Shown: piece after piece, positions 1 to 8,691 of the stretch
Layout: each line of letters opens with the position of its first letter
Numbering within the stretch: the first letter of the stretch is position 1
Assembly: GCF_012034245.1 (NCBI RefSeq)
Contig: NZ_JAATEO010000018.1
Span: forward strand, 1-64,000
DNA length: 64,000 nucleotides
Source of the DNA: Micromonospora thermarum
GTDB taxonomy: Bacteria > Actinomycetota > Actinomycetes > Mycobacteriales > Micromonosporaceae
Direction of reading: 5' to 3'
The notes under the pieces: generated by a model
What the model was told of the DNA's origin: nothing
The model's database searches: none
What the model saw: the letters and a program-made list of their open reading frames with translations, nothing else
Program-made: the position numbers and the translations under genes

Positions 1-120
1 GGGGCGGTTACCCTGCCCGGCGGTGGGGGGGGGGGTGTTCTGCGGGGTCGTGGGGGGCGGGGGGGCGGGGGTTCGGGGGGGGGGGGGGGGGGGGGGGGGG
101 GTGGGGGGGGGGGGGTGGGG
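1..120. repeat. Low-complexity poly-G tract at window edge
   Basis: Almost uninterrupted G runs fill roughly positions 24-120. On the minus strand this gives a run of proline codons at the C-terminal end of the first gene. Homopolymer runs this long are rare even in actinomycetes and typical of a sequencing or contig-end artefact. No function is proposed. Confidence 0.7.
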
Positions 121-1173
121 GGTGCGGGAGGTGGAGTGGAGGCGTAGGGCGCCGGCCGCCAGCGCGCCGGTGCCGGTGATCAGGGCTGCGGCGACCAGCA
201 GCCGCGCGGTCGTCGGCGACCACGGGACCGGGGCGACCGCGCGGGCGAACACCGCCGCGTTCGCCACACCGGCGAACAGGGCGAGGCAGGCGCCGGCCAG
301 CGCGACCGCGAAGTCCGCCGCGGGGCGGCGGGCCAGCGCGTAGGCCCCGGCGGCGATCGCGCCGAGCCCGGTGAGCAGCGGCCACACCTGACCGCCGAGC
401 AGCCCCAGCAGCAGCGGGCCGATCCCGTCCGCCCCGGCGTCCAGTTCCCGGCCGACGCTGTAGGTCACGCCGGCGACCCCGCCGGCGACCAGCAGCCCGC
501 CCAGCACCGCGAGGGCCCGCCCACCCGGCACCGACCCGGCCGGGAGCAGCCCCAGCGCACCCACCGCGAGCAGGCCGAGCGTGGCGGCCACCCACCAGGT
601 GTACGCGTCCGGCGGCGGCACCCAGTCGAGCGTGCCGCGGATCTCCAGGGGTTCCCCGCCCGCGCGCAGCGGCACCACCCAGTCGCGGACCCGGTGCTCC
701 CGGTCCGGGGCGGCTCGCACCTGCGGCGGCGCGGACTCCCGCCACAGTGCCCGCTGGTCGTGCCAGCGCACCGTCGTCGAGCCGTCGATCCGCCGCCAGT
801 CCGGCGGGGCGGCCGGGTCCGCCTCCGTCGGGATGCGGGTGTCCCCGGCGAGGGTGCGGTTCAGGTACGTGGCGGGGGAGCGCCGGTTCTCGTACACCCC
901 GTCGGGGCCGACCCGCAGGTACGGCTCGCCGGAGTAGCCGATCACCTCGACCGGCCGGTCCCCGGTGTTGGTCAGTTCCAGCCGCGCGCCGGCCTCCACG
1001 GCACGGACGCTGAGCCCGGCCCGGGCCGGGGTGACGGCGCTGACCTCGGTGCGGTAGTCGGTGCCGTCCGGGGCGTCCGCCCCGTGTGCCGCGGCCGGCG
1101 CGGCGAGTGCGAGCGTCGCGGCGACGGTGCCGGCGAGCACCAGGCCGGCGCGGGTGACGAGGGTACGGATCAC
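1..1173 (-). CDS. Secreted/membrane protein of unknown function (partial at window edge)
   Basis: Reads leftward from a GTG at 1171-1173, which overlaps the stop of the DsbA-like gene (GTGA), so the two are probably translationally coupled. The product starts with a signal peptide (MIRTLVTRAGLVLAGTVAAT, Ala-rich, ending near AAPAAAHGA). An extracytoplasmic beta-rich region of about 180 residues follows, with the stretch LELTNTGDRPVEVIGYSGEP. Then come four to five hydrophobic segments. No stop is found before position 1, and the C-terminal part falls in the poly-G tract, so the end is unreliable. I do not recognise the family. The operon suggests an envelope or redox/metal role. Confidence 0.75.
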   Translation of the reverse strand, partial: MIRTLVTRAGLVLAGTVAATLALAAPAAAHGADAPDGTDYRTEVSAVTPARAGLSVRAVEAGARLELTNTGDRPVEVIGYSGEPYLRVGPDGVYENRRSPATYLNRTLAGDTRIPTEADPAAPPDWRRIDGSTTVRWHDQRALWRESAPPQVRAAPDREHRVRDWVVPLRAGGEPLEIRGTLDWVPPPDAYTWWVAATLGLLAVGALGLLPAGSVPGGRALAVLGGLLVAGGVAGVTYSVGRELDAGADGIGPLLLGLLGGQVWPLLTGLGAIAAGAYALARRPAADFAVALAGACLALFAGVANAAVFARAVAPVPWSPTTARLLVAAALITGTGALAAGALRLHSTSRTPHPPPPTPPPPPPPPRTPAPPPPTTPQNTPPPTAGQGNRP

Positions 1174-1883
1174 CCGGCGGCCTCCACCGCCGCCCGGATG
1201 CCCGCCGGCGAGCGGTCGGCGACCGGCTGCCCGTTCACCAGGATCGTCGGGGTGCCCGTGACGCCGGCCTTGCTGGCTTCCTCGGTGACGTGCTCGGTCC
1301 ACGCGTCGTACGTGTCGTCGCGGACGCAGGAGCCGAACGAGTCCCGGTTGAGCCCGACCTCCGCCCCGATGTCGATCAGCTGGTCGTCGCTCAGCCCGGC
1401 GCCGCCCTCGGGCGGTTGCCGTTCGAACAGCGCCTCGGTGAACTCGCGGAACTTCCCGCCGGCCGCGGCGCAGCCGGAGGCGGCCGAGGACCGGGTCGAG
1501 TATTCGGTGGTGGAGAAGCGGTTGAGGTAGGCGACCGGGTGGAAGACCACGCGGGTCTTGCCCTCGTCGGCGAGCTGGTCGATGGCCTCGCCGCTGACCT
1601 GCTGGAACTGCTTGCAGGCGGGGCAGAGGTAGTCCTCGTACAGGTCGATGGTGACCGGCCCGGAGCCGAACACGACGCCCGTCCCGGCGTCGTTGGCGCC
1701 CGGAGGCGGGGTGAACTCGTCGGCGCGCTGGCTGGAGTAGACGCTCCACCCGATCAGGCCGGCGATCACCAGCACGGCGACGGCGGCCACGGACACCCAC
1801 AGCGTCCGCTTGCGCCGGCGTTCCCGGGCCATCTGTTCCCGGACGACGCGGGCCGCGTCCCGGCGCGTCTTGCCACTACTCAT
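1170..1883 (-). CDS. Membrane-anchored DsbA-like thiol-disulfide oxidoreductase
   Basis: A 237-residue protein with a basic N-terminal stretch, one transmembrane helix at about residues 28-49 and an extracytoplasmic thioredoxin-fold domain. The active-site motif is CPAC (C87/C90). The conserved cis-proline loop is visible as GTPTILVNG near residue 215. This matches the thioredoxin_4/DsbA-like family that forms or isomerises disulfides outside the membrane. The ATG at 1881-1883 overlaps the stop of the upstream MauE-like gene by 8 bases. The pairing suggests MauE reoxidises or reduces this protein; that is inferred from families and context. Confidence 0.9.
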   Translation of the reverse strand: MSSGKTRRDAARVVREQMARERRRKRTLWVSVAAVAVLVIAGLIGWSVYSSQRADEFTPPPGANDAGTGVVFGSGPVTIDLYEDYLCPACKQFQQVSGEAIDQLADEGKTRVVFHPVAYLNRFSTTEYSTRSSAASGCAAAGGKFREFTEALFERQPPEGGAGLSDDQLIDIGAEVGLNRDSFGSCVRDDTYDAWTEHVTEEASKAGVTGTPTILVNGQPVADRSPAGIRAAVEAAG

Positions 1884-2394
1884 CCTCGTCCTCCACGGCG
1901 GGTTCGCCCGTCAGCCAGCCGTCCACCGACAACGGCGTGCGGGGCCAGATCAGCAGGAACCCGGCGAGGGCCAGGAATCCCAGGTCCCGGAGGATCTCCG
2001 GGAGGTAGCTCGGGGCCTGCCCCTCGGCGAGCTGGCCGCCACTGCCGAAGCAGCCGCAGTCGATGGCGAGGCCGCGCGACCAGGCCGAGGCGATCCCGGC
2101 GACGAAGACCACCAGCAGCGCCGCGGACACCCCGGCGGCGAGTCGCGTGGCGAGCCCCAGCAGCAGGAGTACGCCGAGCGCCAGCTCGACGAACGGCAGC
2201 GCTGCGCCGATCACGGTCGCCACGTCGTACGGGAAGATCTGGTACGCGTTGACCGCCCGGCCGGAGGCGGCCAGGTCACCGACCTTGGAGCCGCCGGCGA
2301 CGAGCCAGACCGCGGCCAGGCCGAGCCGGGCGGCGATGCCGACCCAAGGGCGTACGGCGGCCCAGCGGCCGGTGTTCGGTGCGGTCACGGTCAT
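1876..2394 (-). CDS. MauE/DoxX-like membrane protein
   Basis: A 172-residue protein with four hydrophobic helices and the MauE-type cysteine motif IDCGCFGSGG. Starts MTVTAPNTGRWAAVRPWVG at the ATG at 2392-2394. MauE relatives pass electrons across the membrane to thioredoxin-like partners, and here the next gene is exactly such a partner (DsbA-like, CPAC). The C-terminus is acidic (EDEDE). It is the second gene of the leftward operon headed by the sigma factor. A longer reading with an upstream start is possible but would overlap the sigma factor gene. Confidence 0.85.
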   Translation of the reverse strand: MTVTAPNTGRWAAVRPWVGIAARLGLAAVWLVAGGSKVGDLAASGRAVNAYQIFPYDVATVIGAALPFVELALGVLLLLGLATRLAAGVSAALLVVFVAGIASAWSRGLAIDCGCFGSGGQLAEGQAPSYLPEILRDLGFLALAGFLLIWPRTPLSVDGWLTGEPAVEDEDE

Positions 2395-2453
2395 TGGTCG
2401 TTCCTCGTCCGGCGGGAGTTCCCGGCCGGGGGCAGGTGACGTCGACACCGGCC

Positions 2454-3038
2454 CTACCCGGCCAGCGCGTCGTCGACCGCCTCGACCAAATCGGCGCGCG
2501 CCCGGGCCACCCGGGACCGGATGGTGCCGACGGGCACCCCCTCCACGGCGGCGGCCTCGGCGTAGGACAGGCCGAGCAGCTGGGTGAGCACGAAGGCGCC
2601 CCGCCGCTCGGCGGGCAGCCGGCGGAGCAGGTCGGCGGCACCGAGCTGGCCGGCGGGGTCGGGGTGCGGCCGGTCGGTCCACGCGTCGGCGGCGAGCCGG
2701 GCGTCGAGCCGGCGTCGCCGGACGACCGTGCGCAGGTGGTCGGCGCAGGCGCGGCGGGCGATGCCGAGCAGCCACGTCCGCGCCGAGGAGCGCCCCTCGA
2801 AGGCGGGCAGCGCCCGGAACGCGCGCAGGTACGTCTCCTGGGTGAGGTCGTCCGCGCTGTCCGGGTCGATGAGCGCGGCGACGAACCGCCACACCTCGGC
2901 CTGGGTGAGCCGGACGAACGCGGCCTGGGCGACGGGATCCCCGTCGCGGGCGGCGAGCGCCCACTCGGTGGCCCGCGCAGGCCCGTCCGCGGCCTCGGCC
3001 GGACCGGCGGCGGCGGTGTCGCGCTGGGCGGGGATCAC
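2454..3038 (-). CDS. ECF-type RNA polymerase sigma factor
   Basis: A 194-residue sigma-70 family factor. Region 2 is visible around residues 40-100 (DLTQETYLRAFRALPAFEG, then ARTWLLGIARRACADHLR). Region 4 is at about 130-190 (LPAERRGAFVLTQLLGLSY, then GVPVGTIRSRVARAR). Region 3 is absent, as expected for the ECF class. It is divergent from a zinc-finger anti-sigma-like gene at 3146 and leads the MauE/DsbA operon, so it probably controls this envelope redox and copper locus. The 107 bases at 3039-3145 must hold both promoters. The inducing signal cannot be read from the sequence. Confidence 0.93.
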   Translation of the reverse strand: MIPAQRDTAAAGPAEAADGPARATEWALAARDGDPVAQAAFVRLTQAEVWRFVAALIDPDSADDLTQETYLRAFRALPAFEGRSSARTWLLGIARRACADHLRTVVRRRRLDARLAADAWTDRPHPDPAGQLGAADLLRRLPAERRGAFVLTQLLGLSYAEAAAVEGVPVGTIRSRVARARADLVEAVDDALAG

Positions 3039-3145
3039 GACAGTCCAGGTTACGCGGAGCGCCCTGCGCCGGGAGGGCCCTTCGGCCCTTCCATGGCCTG
3101 CGCCACGTCGGGAACTTTTCCGGTGCGCCGCCCGACTACCTCCTC

Positions 3146-3784
3146 ATGAACTGCGACGACGTACGCGTTGCGCTGTCGGCGCGGCTGGACGGGGAGGACC
3201 CGCAGGCGGCGCCGTCGGTGCTCGACGCCCACACCGAGGGCTGCCCGGCGTGCCGCGCGTGGCTGGCCCGCGCCGAGCACGTGACCCGGCTGGTCCGGGT
3301 CCAGCCGGTGGCCGTGCCGGACCTGACCGCTCCGATTCTCGCGGCGGTCGCCGCCGACGTGGCGCGTACCGCCCCGGCGGCCGCGCGACGGGCCCGACGC
3401 CAGGTGCTGCGGGGGGCGGTCGCGGTCGCGGCGGTCGCGCAGTTGTCGATCGCACTGCCGGTCCTGCTGGCCGGGCTCGGCGTGGCGCAGGATCCGCACA
3501 CCAGCCGCGAGATGGCGTCCTTCGACGTCGCCCTCGCCGTCGGGTTCGCCCTGGCGGCGTGGCGGCCCGAGCGGGCCCGCGCGTTCGTCCCGGTGGCGCT
3601 GGTGCTCGCGGTCTGCCTGGCCGGCACGAGCGCGGTCGACATCGTCAACTCCACCACCGCTCTGGTGCACGAGGTCGGCCACCTGGCGGCCGTGGTGCAG
3701 GCGGGGCTTCTGTGGGCGCTGGGCCGGGTGAGTGGCGAGCCGGACCGGCCGTTCGCGCCGGCGGTCGCGGCGGGGCGCGGGTGA
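3146..3784 (+). CDS. Zinc-finger (zf-HC2) anti-sigma-type membrane protein
   Basis: A 212-residue protein. The N-terminus has the ZAS pattern C3, then H29-x3-C33-x2-C36 (HTEGCPAC), which in anti-sigma factors binds zinc and the cognate ECF factor. Four hydrophobic segments follow (about 90-110, 125-140, 147-163, 175-195). Divergent from the ECF sigma gene, so the two form a likely regulatory pair. Several membrane helices are more than the usual single helix, so the protein could also have a sensor or transport-linked role. Confidence 0.85.
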   Translation: MNCDDVRVALSARLDGEDPQAAPSVLDAHTEGCPACRAWLARAEHVTRLVRVQPVAVPDLTAPILAAVAADVARTAPAAARRARRQVLRGAVAVAAVAQLSIALPVLLAGLGVAQDPHTSREMASFDVALAVGFALAAWRPERARAFVPVALVLAVCLAGTSAVDIVNSTTALVHEVGHLAAVVQAGLLWALGRVSGEPDRPFAPAVAAGRG

Positions 3785-3845
3785 GCGCGGCCGGTTTGGT
3801 GCCGTCGCCACCCGGGCTGGGCGCGGCGGGGCGTTCTGGGCGAGC

Positions 3846-5510
3846 ATGACCGACATGACTGCCGCCCTCCGCCGCTGGTTCGGCCGGCTCAGCGCCGCTA
3901 CCGGTCTCCTGTTCGTCCTCGTCGCCCTGCTGGTCGCCCCGGCCGGTCCCGCCAGTGCCCACGCGGTGCTGGTGAGCAGCAGCCCGGTCGCGTCGGCCGT
4001 GGTGCCGAACGCGCCGGCCGAGGTCGTCCTGACGTTCAGCGAGTCCGTCCGGAAGGTGCCCGGCAAGATCCGCGTCATTGCGCCGGACGGCTCGCGCGCC
4101 GACCGCGGCGAGCCCAGCTTCGACGGCGGTGTCGTCACGATTCCGGTCGACCCGGCCGGCGACCGGGGCACCTACCTGGTCAGCTACCGGGTGATCTCGG
4201 CCGACAGCCACCCGGTCTCCGGGGCGTTCACGTACTCCGTCGGTGCCCCCTCGCCGCCGCCGGTCGACACCGGCGACGACAACCGGGCGGACCCGGTGGT
4301 GGGCACGGCGGTCAAGGTCGCCAAGTACGTCGGATACGCGGGCCTGCTGCTCCTGGTCGGCCCGGCGCTGGTCCTCGCCGCGCTCTGGCCGCGCCGGTTG
4401 TCCCGCCGGGGCCCCACCCGCCTGGCGTGGACCGGCCTGGGCCTGGTGGTGGCGTCCACCCTCGCGACGCTCTGGCTCCAGGTGCCCTACACCGCCGGCG
4501 GCGGCGTGTTCGACGTCACCGGCGAGGGGTTCAGCGGGGTGCTGGGCAGCATGTTCGGCGCGGCCCACCTGGTCCGGTTGGGCCTGCTGGCGGCCGCCGC
4601 GTTCCTGCTCCGGCCGCTGCTGGCCGGGCCGGTCGGCCGCACCGACCTGGTGATCCTCGGCATCCTCGGCGGGGCGGCACTGCTGACCTGGCCGCTGGCG
4701 GGGCACCCGGCCGCGTCACCCGCACCGGCGGTCTCCGTCGTGGTGGACGCCGTACACCTGGGCAGCATGGCGGTCTGGCTCGGTGGGCTGGTCATGCTCG
4801 CCGTCTTCCTGCTGCGGCAGGCCGACGAGCGGGAGCTGGGGGCCATCCTGCCGATCTGGTCCCGCTGGGCCGCGCTGTCCGTGTCCGCGCTGCTGCTCGC
4901 CGGCGTCGTGCAGGCGCTGATCGAGGTCGCCACCCCGAGCGCCCTGGTCGGCACCACGTACGGGCGGCTGCTGCTCGGCAAGATCGGGCTGTTCGTGCTG
5001 GTGATCGCCGTGGCGGCGTACTCCCGGGCGCTGGTGCGCCGGCGGACCGCCGCCGGCCGGCCCACGCTGGTGCGACGGGCGCTCTGGGCCGAGCTGGCGA
5101 TCACCGCCGTGGTGCTCGGCGTCACGGCCACGCTGGTGCAGACCACGCCGGCCCGCACCGCCGCCGCCGACACCGCCGGCAGCGCCGGCGGCTACTTCTC
5201 GACCACGCTGTCCAGCTCGCTGGGCTCCGTCCAGGTCGAGGTGGACCCGGCCGAGCGGGGCAACAACAGCGTCCACTTCTACGCGTACACCCCGGACAAC
5301 CGGCCCCAGCCGGTCGTGGAGTGGCGGGCCACCGCCGCCCTGCCGTCCGCGGGAATCGAGCCGATCGAGGTGCCGCTGCTGCCACTGACCGACAACCACG
5401 TGACCGGCGAGATCAACCTGCCGGCGTCGGGGGAGTGGCAGCTGCGCGTCACGGTCCGTACGTCCGACATCGACCAGGCCACGGTGACCGCCACCGTGCC
5501 CGTCCGGTAG
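3846..5510 (+). CDS. CopC-CopD fusion, copper resistance/uptake protein
   Basis: A 554-residue protein from ATG 3846. The signal peptide ends near PASAH. A CopC beta-sandwich follows (about 39-130), with the copper-ligand N-terminal His (AHAVLVSSSP) and a second His in ISADSHPVSGAF. Then comes a CopD-type membrane domain of about eight helices (160-430). A C-terminal extracytoplasmic YtkA/FixH-like beta domain (about 450-550) completes it. CopC binds copper outside the membrane and CopD is thought to pass it inward. The YcnI gene follows 17 bases downstream. The longer frame beginning at 3732 would overlap the anti-sigma gene and lacks the signal peptide, so it was not used. Confidence 0.93.
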   Translation: MTDMTAALRRWFGRLSAATGLLFVLVALLVAPAGPASAHAVLVSSSPVASAVVPNAPAEVVLTFSESVRKVPGKIRVIAPDGSRADRGEPSFDGGVVTIPVDPAGDRGTYLVSYRVISADSHPVSGAFTYSVGAPSPPPVDTGDDNRADPVVGTAVKVAKYVGYAGLLLLVGPALVLAALWPRRLSRRGPTRLAWTGLGLVVASTLATLWLQVPYTAGGGVFDVTGEGFSGVLGSMFGAAHLVRLGLLAAAAFLLRPLLAGPVGRTDLVILGILGGAALLTWPLAGHPAASPAPAVSVVVDAVHLGSMAVWLGGLVMLAVFLLRQADERELGAILPIWSRWAALSVSALLLAGVVQALIEVATPSALVGTTYGRLLLGKIGLFVLVIAVAAYSRALVRRRTAAGRPTLVRRALWAELAITAVVLGVTATLVQTTPARTAAADTAGSAGGYFSTTLSSSLGSVQVEVDPAERGNNSVHFYAYTPDNRPQPVVEWRATAALPSAGIEPIEVPLLPLTDNHVTGEINLPASGEWQLRVTVRTSDIDQATVTATVPVR

Positions 5511-5527
5511 AGAGAGGTTCCCATTCC

Positions 5528-6265
5528 ATGATCCGTCTCCGGCGTACCGCAACCGCCGCCGTCACGCTCGCCCTCGGTGCCGTCGCCGCCGCCGTGTTCG
5601 GCTTCGCCGCTCCCGCGTCGGCGCACGTCACGGTCAACCCGAAGGAGGCGACCCAGGGCGGCTACGCCCGGCTCGCGTTCCGGGTGCCGAACGAGAGCGA
5701 CACCGCGTCGACCACGAAGGTCGAGGTGGTGCTGCCGGAGAACGCGCCGGTCGGTTCGGTCTCGACGATGCCGGTCCCCGGCTGGACGGTGGCGGTGGAG
5801 AAGCGCAAGCTCGACCAGCCGGTGGAGGTGCACGGCAGCCAGCTCACCGAGGCGGTGTCGAAGCTGACCTGGACCGCCGCCCCGGACGCCGTGATCAAGC
5901 CCGGCACCTTCCAGGAGTTCCCGGTCTCGATGGGCCCGCTCCCCAAGGTCGACCAGATGGTCTTCAAGTCGCTCCAGACGTACTCGGACGGCAGCGTCGT
6001 GCGCTGGATCGAGGAGCCGACCGCCGGCGGCGAGGAGCCGGAGAGCCCGGCGCCGGTGCTGAAGCTCACGGCGGCCTCCCCGTCCGCCGCGCCGGCGGCG
6101 AACACCGCCCCGGAGAGCGCGGTCGAGGCGGACGACGACGAGGCCGAGGGCACCGGGCTCGCCACCGGCCTCGGCGCCGCCGGCCTGGTCGCCGGCCTGG
6201 CCGGCCTGGCGCTCGGCGGGCTGGCGTTCGCCCGGACCCGGCGGGAGACCGCGCCGAAGGCGTGA
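5528..6265 (+). CDS. YcnI family (DUF1775) copper-binding protein
   Basis: A 245-residue protein with signal peptide cleaved before H (PASAHVTVNPKEA). YcnI homologues bind copper through the new N-terminal His together with a conserved Trp/Glu. The DUF1775 domain spans about residues 35-170. An Ala/Glu-rich linker and a C-terminal membrane anchor (GLGAAGLVAGLAGLALGGLA, then RTRR) follow. A ribosome site AGAGAGG lies just upstream of ATG 5528. It is probably co-transcribed with CopC-CopD, and a hairpin terminator follows. Confidence 0.92.
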   Translation: MIRLRRTATAAVTLALGAVAAAVFGFAAPASAHVTVNPKEATQGGYARLAFRVPNESDTASTTKVEVVLPENAPVGSVSTMPVPGWTVAVEKRKLDQPVEVHGSQLTEAVSKLTWTAAPDAVIKPGTFQEFPVSMGPLPKVDQMVFKSLQTYSDGSVVRWIEEPTAGGEEPESPAPVLKLTAASPSAAPAANTAPESAVEADDDEAEGTGLATGLGAAGLVAGLAGLALGGLAFARTRRETAPKA

Positions 6266-6280
6266 CCGTACGCACCGCAA

Positions 6281-6314
6281 CGCCGGCCCGTCGGACACCA
6301 CCGGCGGGCCGGCG
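6281..6314 (+). terminator. Hairpin after the copper operon
   Basis: Ten-base arms cgccggcccg and cgggccggcg with a 14-base loop lie 15 bases after the YcnI stop. There is no long T tail, which is usual in such GC-rich genomes. Confidence 0.65.
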
Positions 6315-6408
6315 CCTTTCCGGGACCAGTGCCGTGGATATCCCCTGATCGCCCGGCCCGTGTCGGTAAGGTCGGCCGGGTGTCCGGCTACGGAGGGGGA
6401 CGAGGCCA

Positions 6409-7224
6409 ATGCGGATCGTGCGGGTGTTCACCGGGGTGCTGCTGCTGACCGTCGGGATTCCGGCGCTGCTCGCCGGCGCCGTGCTCGGGGCGGATCTGAC
6501 CCTGGACCTGCGCGCCGAGCTGCGCGCGGGCTGGACCGCCCCGGTCACCACCGGCCTGCTGGCCGGTGGGGTGCTGTTCGTGGCGTCGGCCCTGCTCCTG
6601 CTGCTGCGGCCGGTACGCCCCCGCGAGGTCGTCTTCGTCGTCGAGCCGGACCAGGTGCCCGTGCTGGCCGGCCGGCTCGGGGTGACGTCGCTGAGCGGGC
6701 TCGGCGCCCAGCCGGCCCGGGACGGCGAGCGCGCGGTCGCGCCGGCCCGCCAACTGGCGTCCGTCGGCGCGCCTCTCGACCGGCCCCGGCCGGCGCTGGG
6801 ACCGGTGCCGACGAGCCGTCCCGCGACCGGGCCGGTGCCGGCCGGCCGCCCGACGACGCTGGCCGACCTCGTGGGGCGACCGGACGGGTGCGGGCCGGAC
6901 GGGTCCGGCGAGGGGTCGTGGAGCGACGGCCGGCGCGGCCGGGCGGGCCGGGACGGCACGCGCTGCGTCGCGCCGCTGCGGCCGTCCGAGGTGGACCTGT
7001 CCCTCGCCTGGCCACCCACCAGGCGCGCGGATGTCGCCCCGCCGGCACCCACGTCGCGGACGGAGCCGGTCCGGCCGGCCGGGCGGGTCGCGCCGGGCGA
7101 GCGGGCCCTGCGGCCGGAGTCGCCGTCGCGTCCCGAAGCCGGGTCACGGCCCGAACGCGCCGCGCGGCAGGAGCCGTCCCCGGCGCTGGTGCGCCCGGCC
7201 GTCCCGGCCGATCCGACCTCCTGA
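6409..7224 (+). CDS. Hypothetical membrane protein with low-complexity Pro/Arg-rich tail
   Basis: A 271-residue protein with two N-terminal membrane helices (about 5-28 and 44-65, ending LLLLLRPVRP), then a cytoplasmic region. From residue 90 it becomes a disordered Pro/Arg/Ala-rich tail. No family is recognised. The disordered tail is compositionally biased, so only the N-terminal 80 residues are firmly supported as coding. It stands alone between two terminators, convergent with the mannosyltransferase gene. Confidence 0.7.
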   Translation: MRIVRVFTGVLLLTVGIPALLAGAVLGADLTLDLRAELRAGWTAPVTTGLLAGGVLFVASALLLLLRPVRPREVVFVVEPDQVPVLAGRLGVTSLSGLGAQPARDGERAVAPARQLASVGAPLDRPRPALGPVPTSRPATGPVPAGRPTTLADLVGRPDGCGPDGSGEGSWSDGRRGRAGRDGTRCVAPLRPSEVDLSLAWPPTRRADVAPPAPTSRTEPVRPAGRVAPGERALRPESPSRPEAGSRPERAARQEPSPALVRPAVPADPTS

Positions 7225-7260
7225 GCGACAGCGGACCGGCCCGGGCGGGACGGTGGACGC

Positions 7261-7297
7261 GGACGGCCCTCCGTGCTGCCGACACGGAGGGCCGTCC
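7261..7297. terminator. Strong bidirectional hairpin terminator
   Basis: Perfect 15-base arms (ggacggccctccgtg and its complement) with a 7-base loop lie between convergent genes ending at 7224 (plus) and 7367 (minus). Confidence 0.85.
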
Positions 7298-7366
7298 TCA
7301 CCGGGGGATTCGGTGCTACCGCAGCGTCGTCTGTGGTAGTTGAGACCAGATTAGCGCTGAAGAGGG

Positions 7367-8617
7367 CTACTCGGGAAGTCTGTCCGTTTGGACCGTGCGG
7401 TCCATCCCCGTCCGCACCGGCAGCCCCACCAGCAGCAGCAGGCTGATCAGCACGTACGCGTTGCGGACGAGGAACTCGCCCACCGAGTCGGTGGGCACCT
7501 GGGCGGTACCCCAGTCCTGGAACGACACCACCCCGTACACGATGACGGCGGTCGTGCCGACGGCGGCCGTCAGCAGCCGGCGGCGCTCGCCCCCGGACGC
7601 GGCGAGGGCCGCGTCCACCAGCACCACCACCGCCGGGACGAACCAGTAGATGTGGTGCGTCCACGTGATCGGGCTGACCAGGGCGCCGACCAGCCCGGTG
7701 AGGGTGAGGCCGGTGAGCGCGTCCCCGGCGCGGGCGGCCCGCGCCGCCCGCCACAGCCCGTACCCGGTCACCAGGACGACGAGGGCCAGCCAGATCAGGC
7801 GCTCCGGCTCCTGTGGCGCGGTGAGGCGGCTCAGCAACCCGAACAGCGACTGGTTGCCGGTGTAGTCGGTGCGGCCGACCCGCTCGGTGTCCCACAGTTC
7901 GTGCGTCCAGAACCGCCAGGAGTCGCGGGGTGCCACCGCCGCCGCGACCAGGGTCGCGGCGGCCGCCGTCGCGCTCGCCACGGCCGCCGCCCGCCACCGC
8001 CGGCAGACCAGCAGGTAGACGATGAAGATGCCCGGGAAGAGCTTCAGCGCCGTCGCGAGGCCGACGCCCACACCGGCCCAGCGCCCGTTGCGGGGTACGA
8101 CGAACAGCAGGTCGGCCAGGATCAGCACCACCAGCAGCATGTTGATCTGCCCGAAGGTGATGGTTTCCCGGGTGCTCTCCACGGCCAGCACCAGCAGCAC
8201 GGCGACCGTGAGCGTGAACGCGCGGGGCAGGTGGTGCCGGGTGATCACCGGGTCGACCAGCCAGCGGGTGGTGACCACGACGCCCACCAGCGTGAGCACG
8301 GTGAACGCGGCCACCGCCGTACCCAGCTTGACCAGCGAGAACGGCCAGAGCAGCAGGGCGCTGAACGGGGGATAGGTGAAGTAGAGGACGCCCTGCACCC
8401 GGTCCGGCTGGACGTAGTCGTAGAGCGGGTTCCCGGCCGCCCACCAGTCCATCGCCCGCATGTAGATCTTCAGGTCGAAGAAGTCGTGCACCAGCCCGGG
8501 CAGGTAGAGCGCCGGCAGCACCGCGGCCAGCGCCAGCACGGCGACGATGCGACGGACCGTACGGCCGCCGGGGTCGTCGTCGGTGACGGTGGGCGGTGCG
8601 ACGGATTCGGCTGGCAC
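7367..8617 (-). CDS. GT87 family (DUF2029) polyprenyl-phosphate mannosyltransferase-like protein
   Basis: A 416-residue polytopic GT-C membrane enzyme with about ten to eleven helices. The first extracytoplasmic loop carries the likely catalytic Asp (VHDFFDLKIYMRAM) and a second motif YFTYPPFSALLLWP, as in the PimE-type alpha-1,2-mannosyltransferases of actinobacteria. It should transfer mannose from polyprenyl-phosphate-mannose to a lipoglycan or glycan outside the membrane. The acceptor cannot be told from sequence. The start is a GTG at 8615-8617, divergent from the oligoribonuclease gene across about 70 bases. Confidence 0.85.
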   Translation of the reverse strand: MPAESVAPPTVTDDDPGGRTVRRIVAVLALAAVLPALYLPGLVHDFFDLKIYMRAMDWWAAGNPLYDYVQPDRVQGVLYFTYPPFSALLLWPFSLVKLGTAVAAFTVLTLVGVVVTTRWLVDPVITRHHLPRAFTLTVAVLLVLAVESTRETITFGQINMLLVVLILADLLFVVPRNGRWAGVGVGLATALKLFPGIFIVYLLVCRRWRAAAVASATAAAATLVAAAVAPRDSWRFWTHELWDTERVGRTDYTGNQSLFGLLSRLTAPQEPERLIWLALVVLVTGYGLWRAARAARAGDALTGLTLTGLVGALVSPITWTHHIYWFVPAVVVLVDAALAASGGERRRLLTAAVGTTAVIVYGVVSFQDWGTAQVPTDSVGEFLVRNAYVLISLLLLVGLPVRTGMDRTVQTDRLPE

Positions 8618-8691
8618 GGGGAAACCCTAACGGTCGCCCCACGGTGCGGTGCGCGGCGCGCGGGCCGCTGCGCTGCGCGTAGGCTGTGCCG

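Noticed and set aside
8..745. Long minus-strand frame with Pro/Arg/Gly-rich product
   Set aside because: It is a shadow of the real membrane-protein frame; no signal peptide or fold-like pattern and extreme Arg/Gly/Pro composition.
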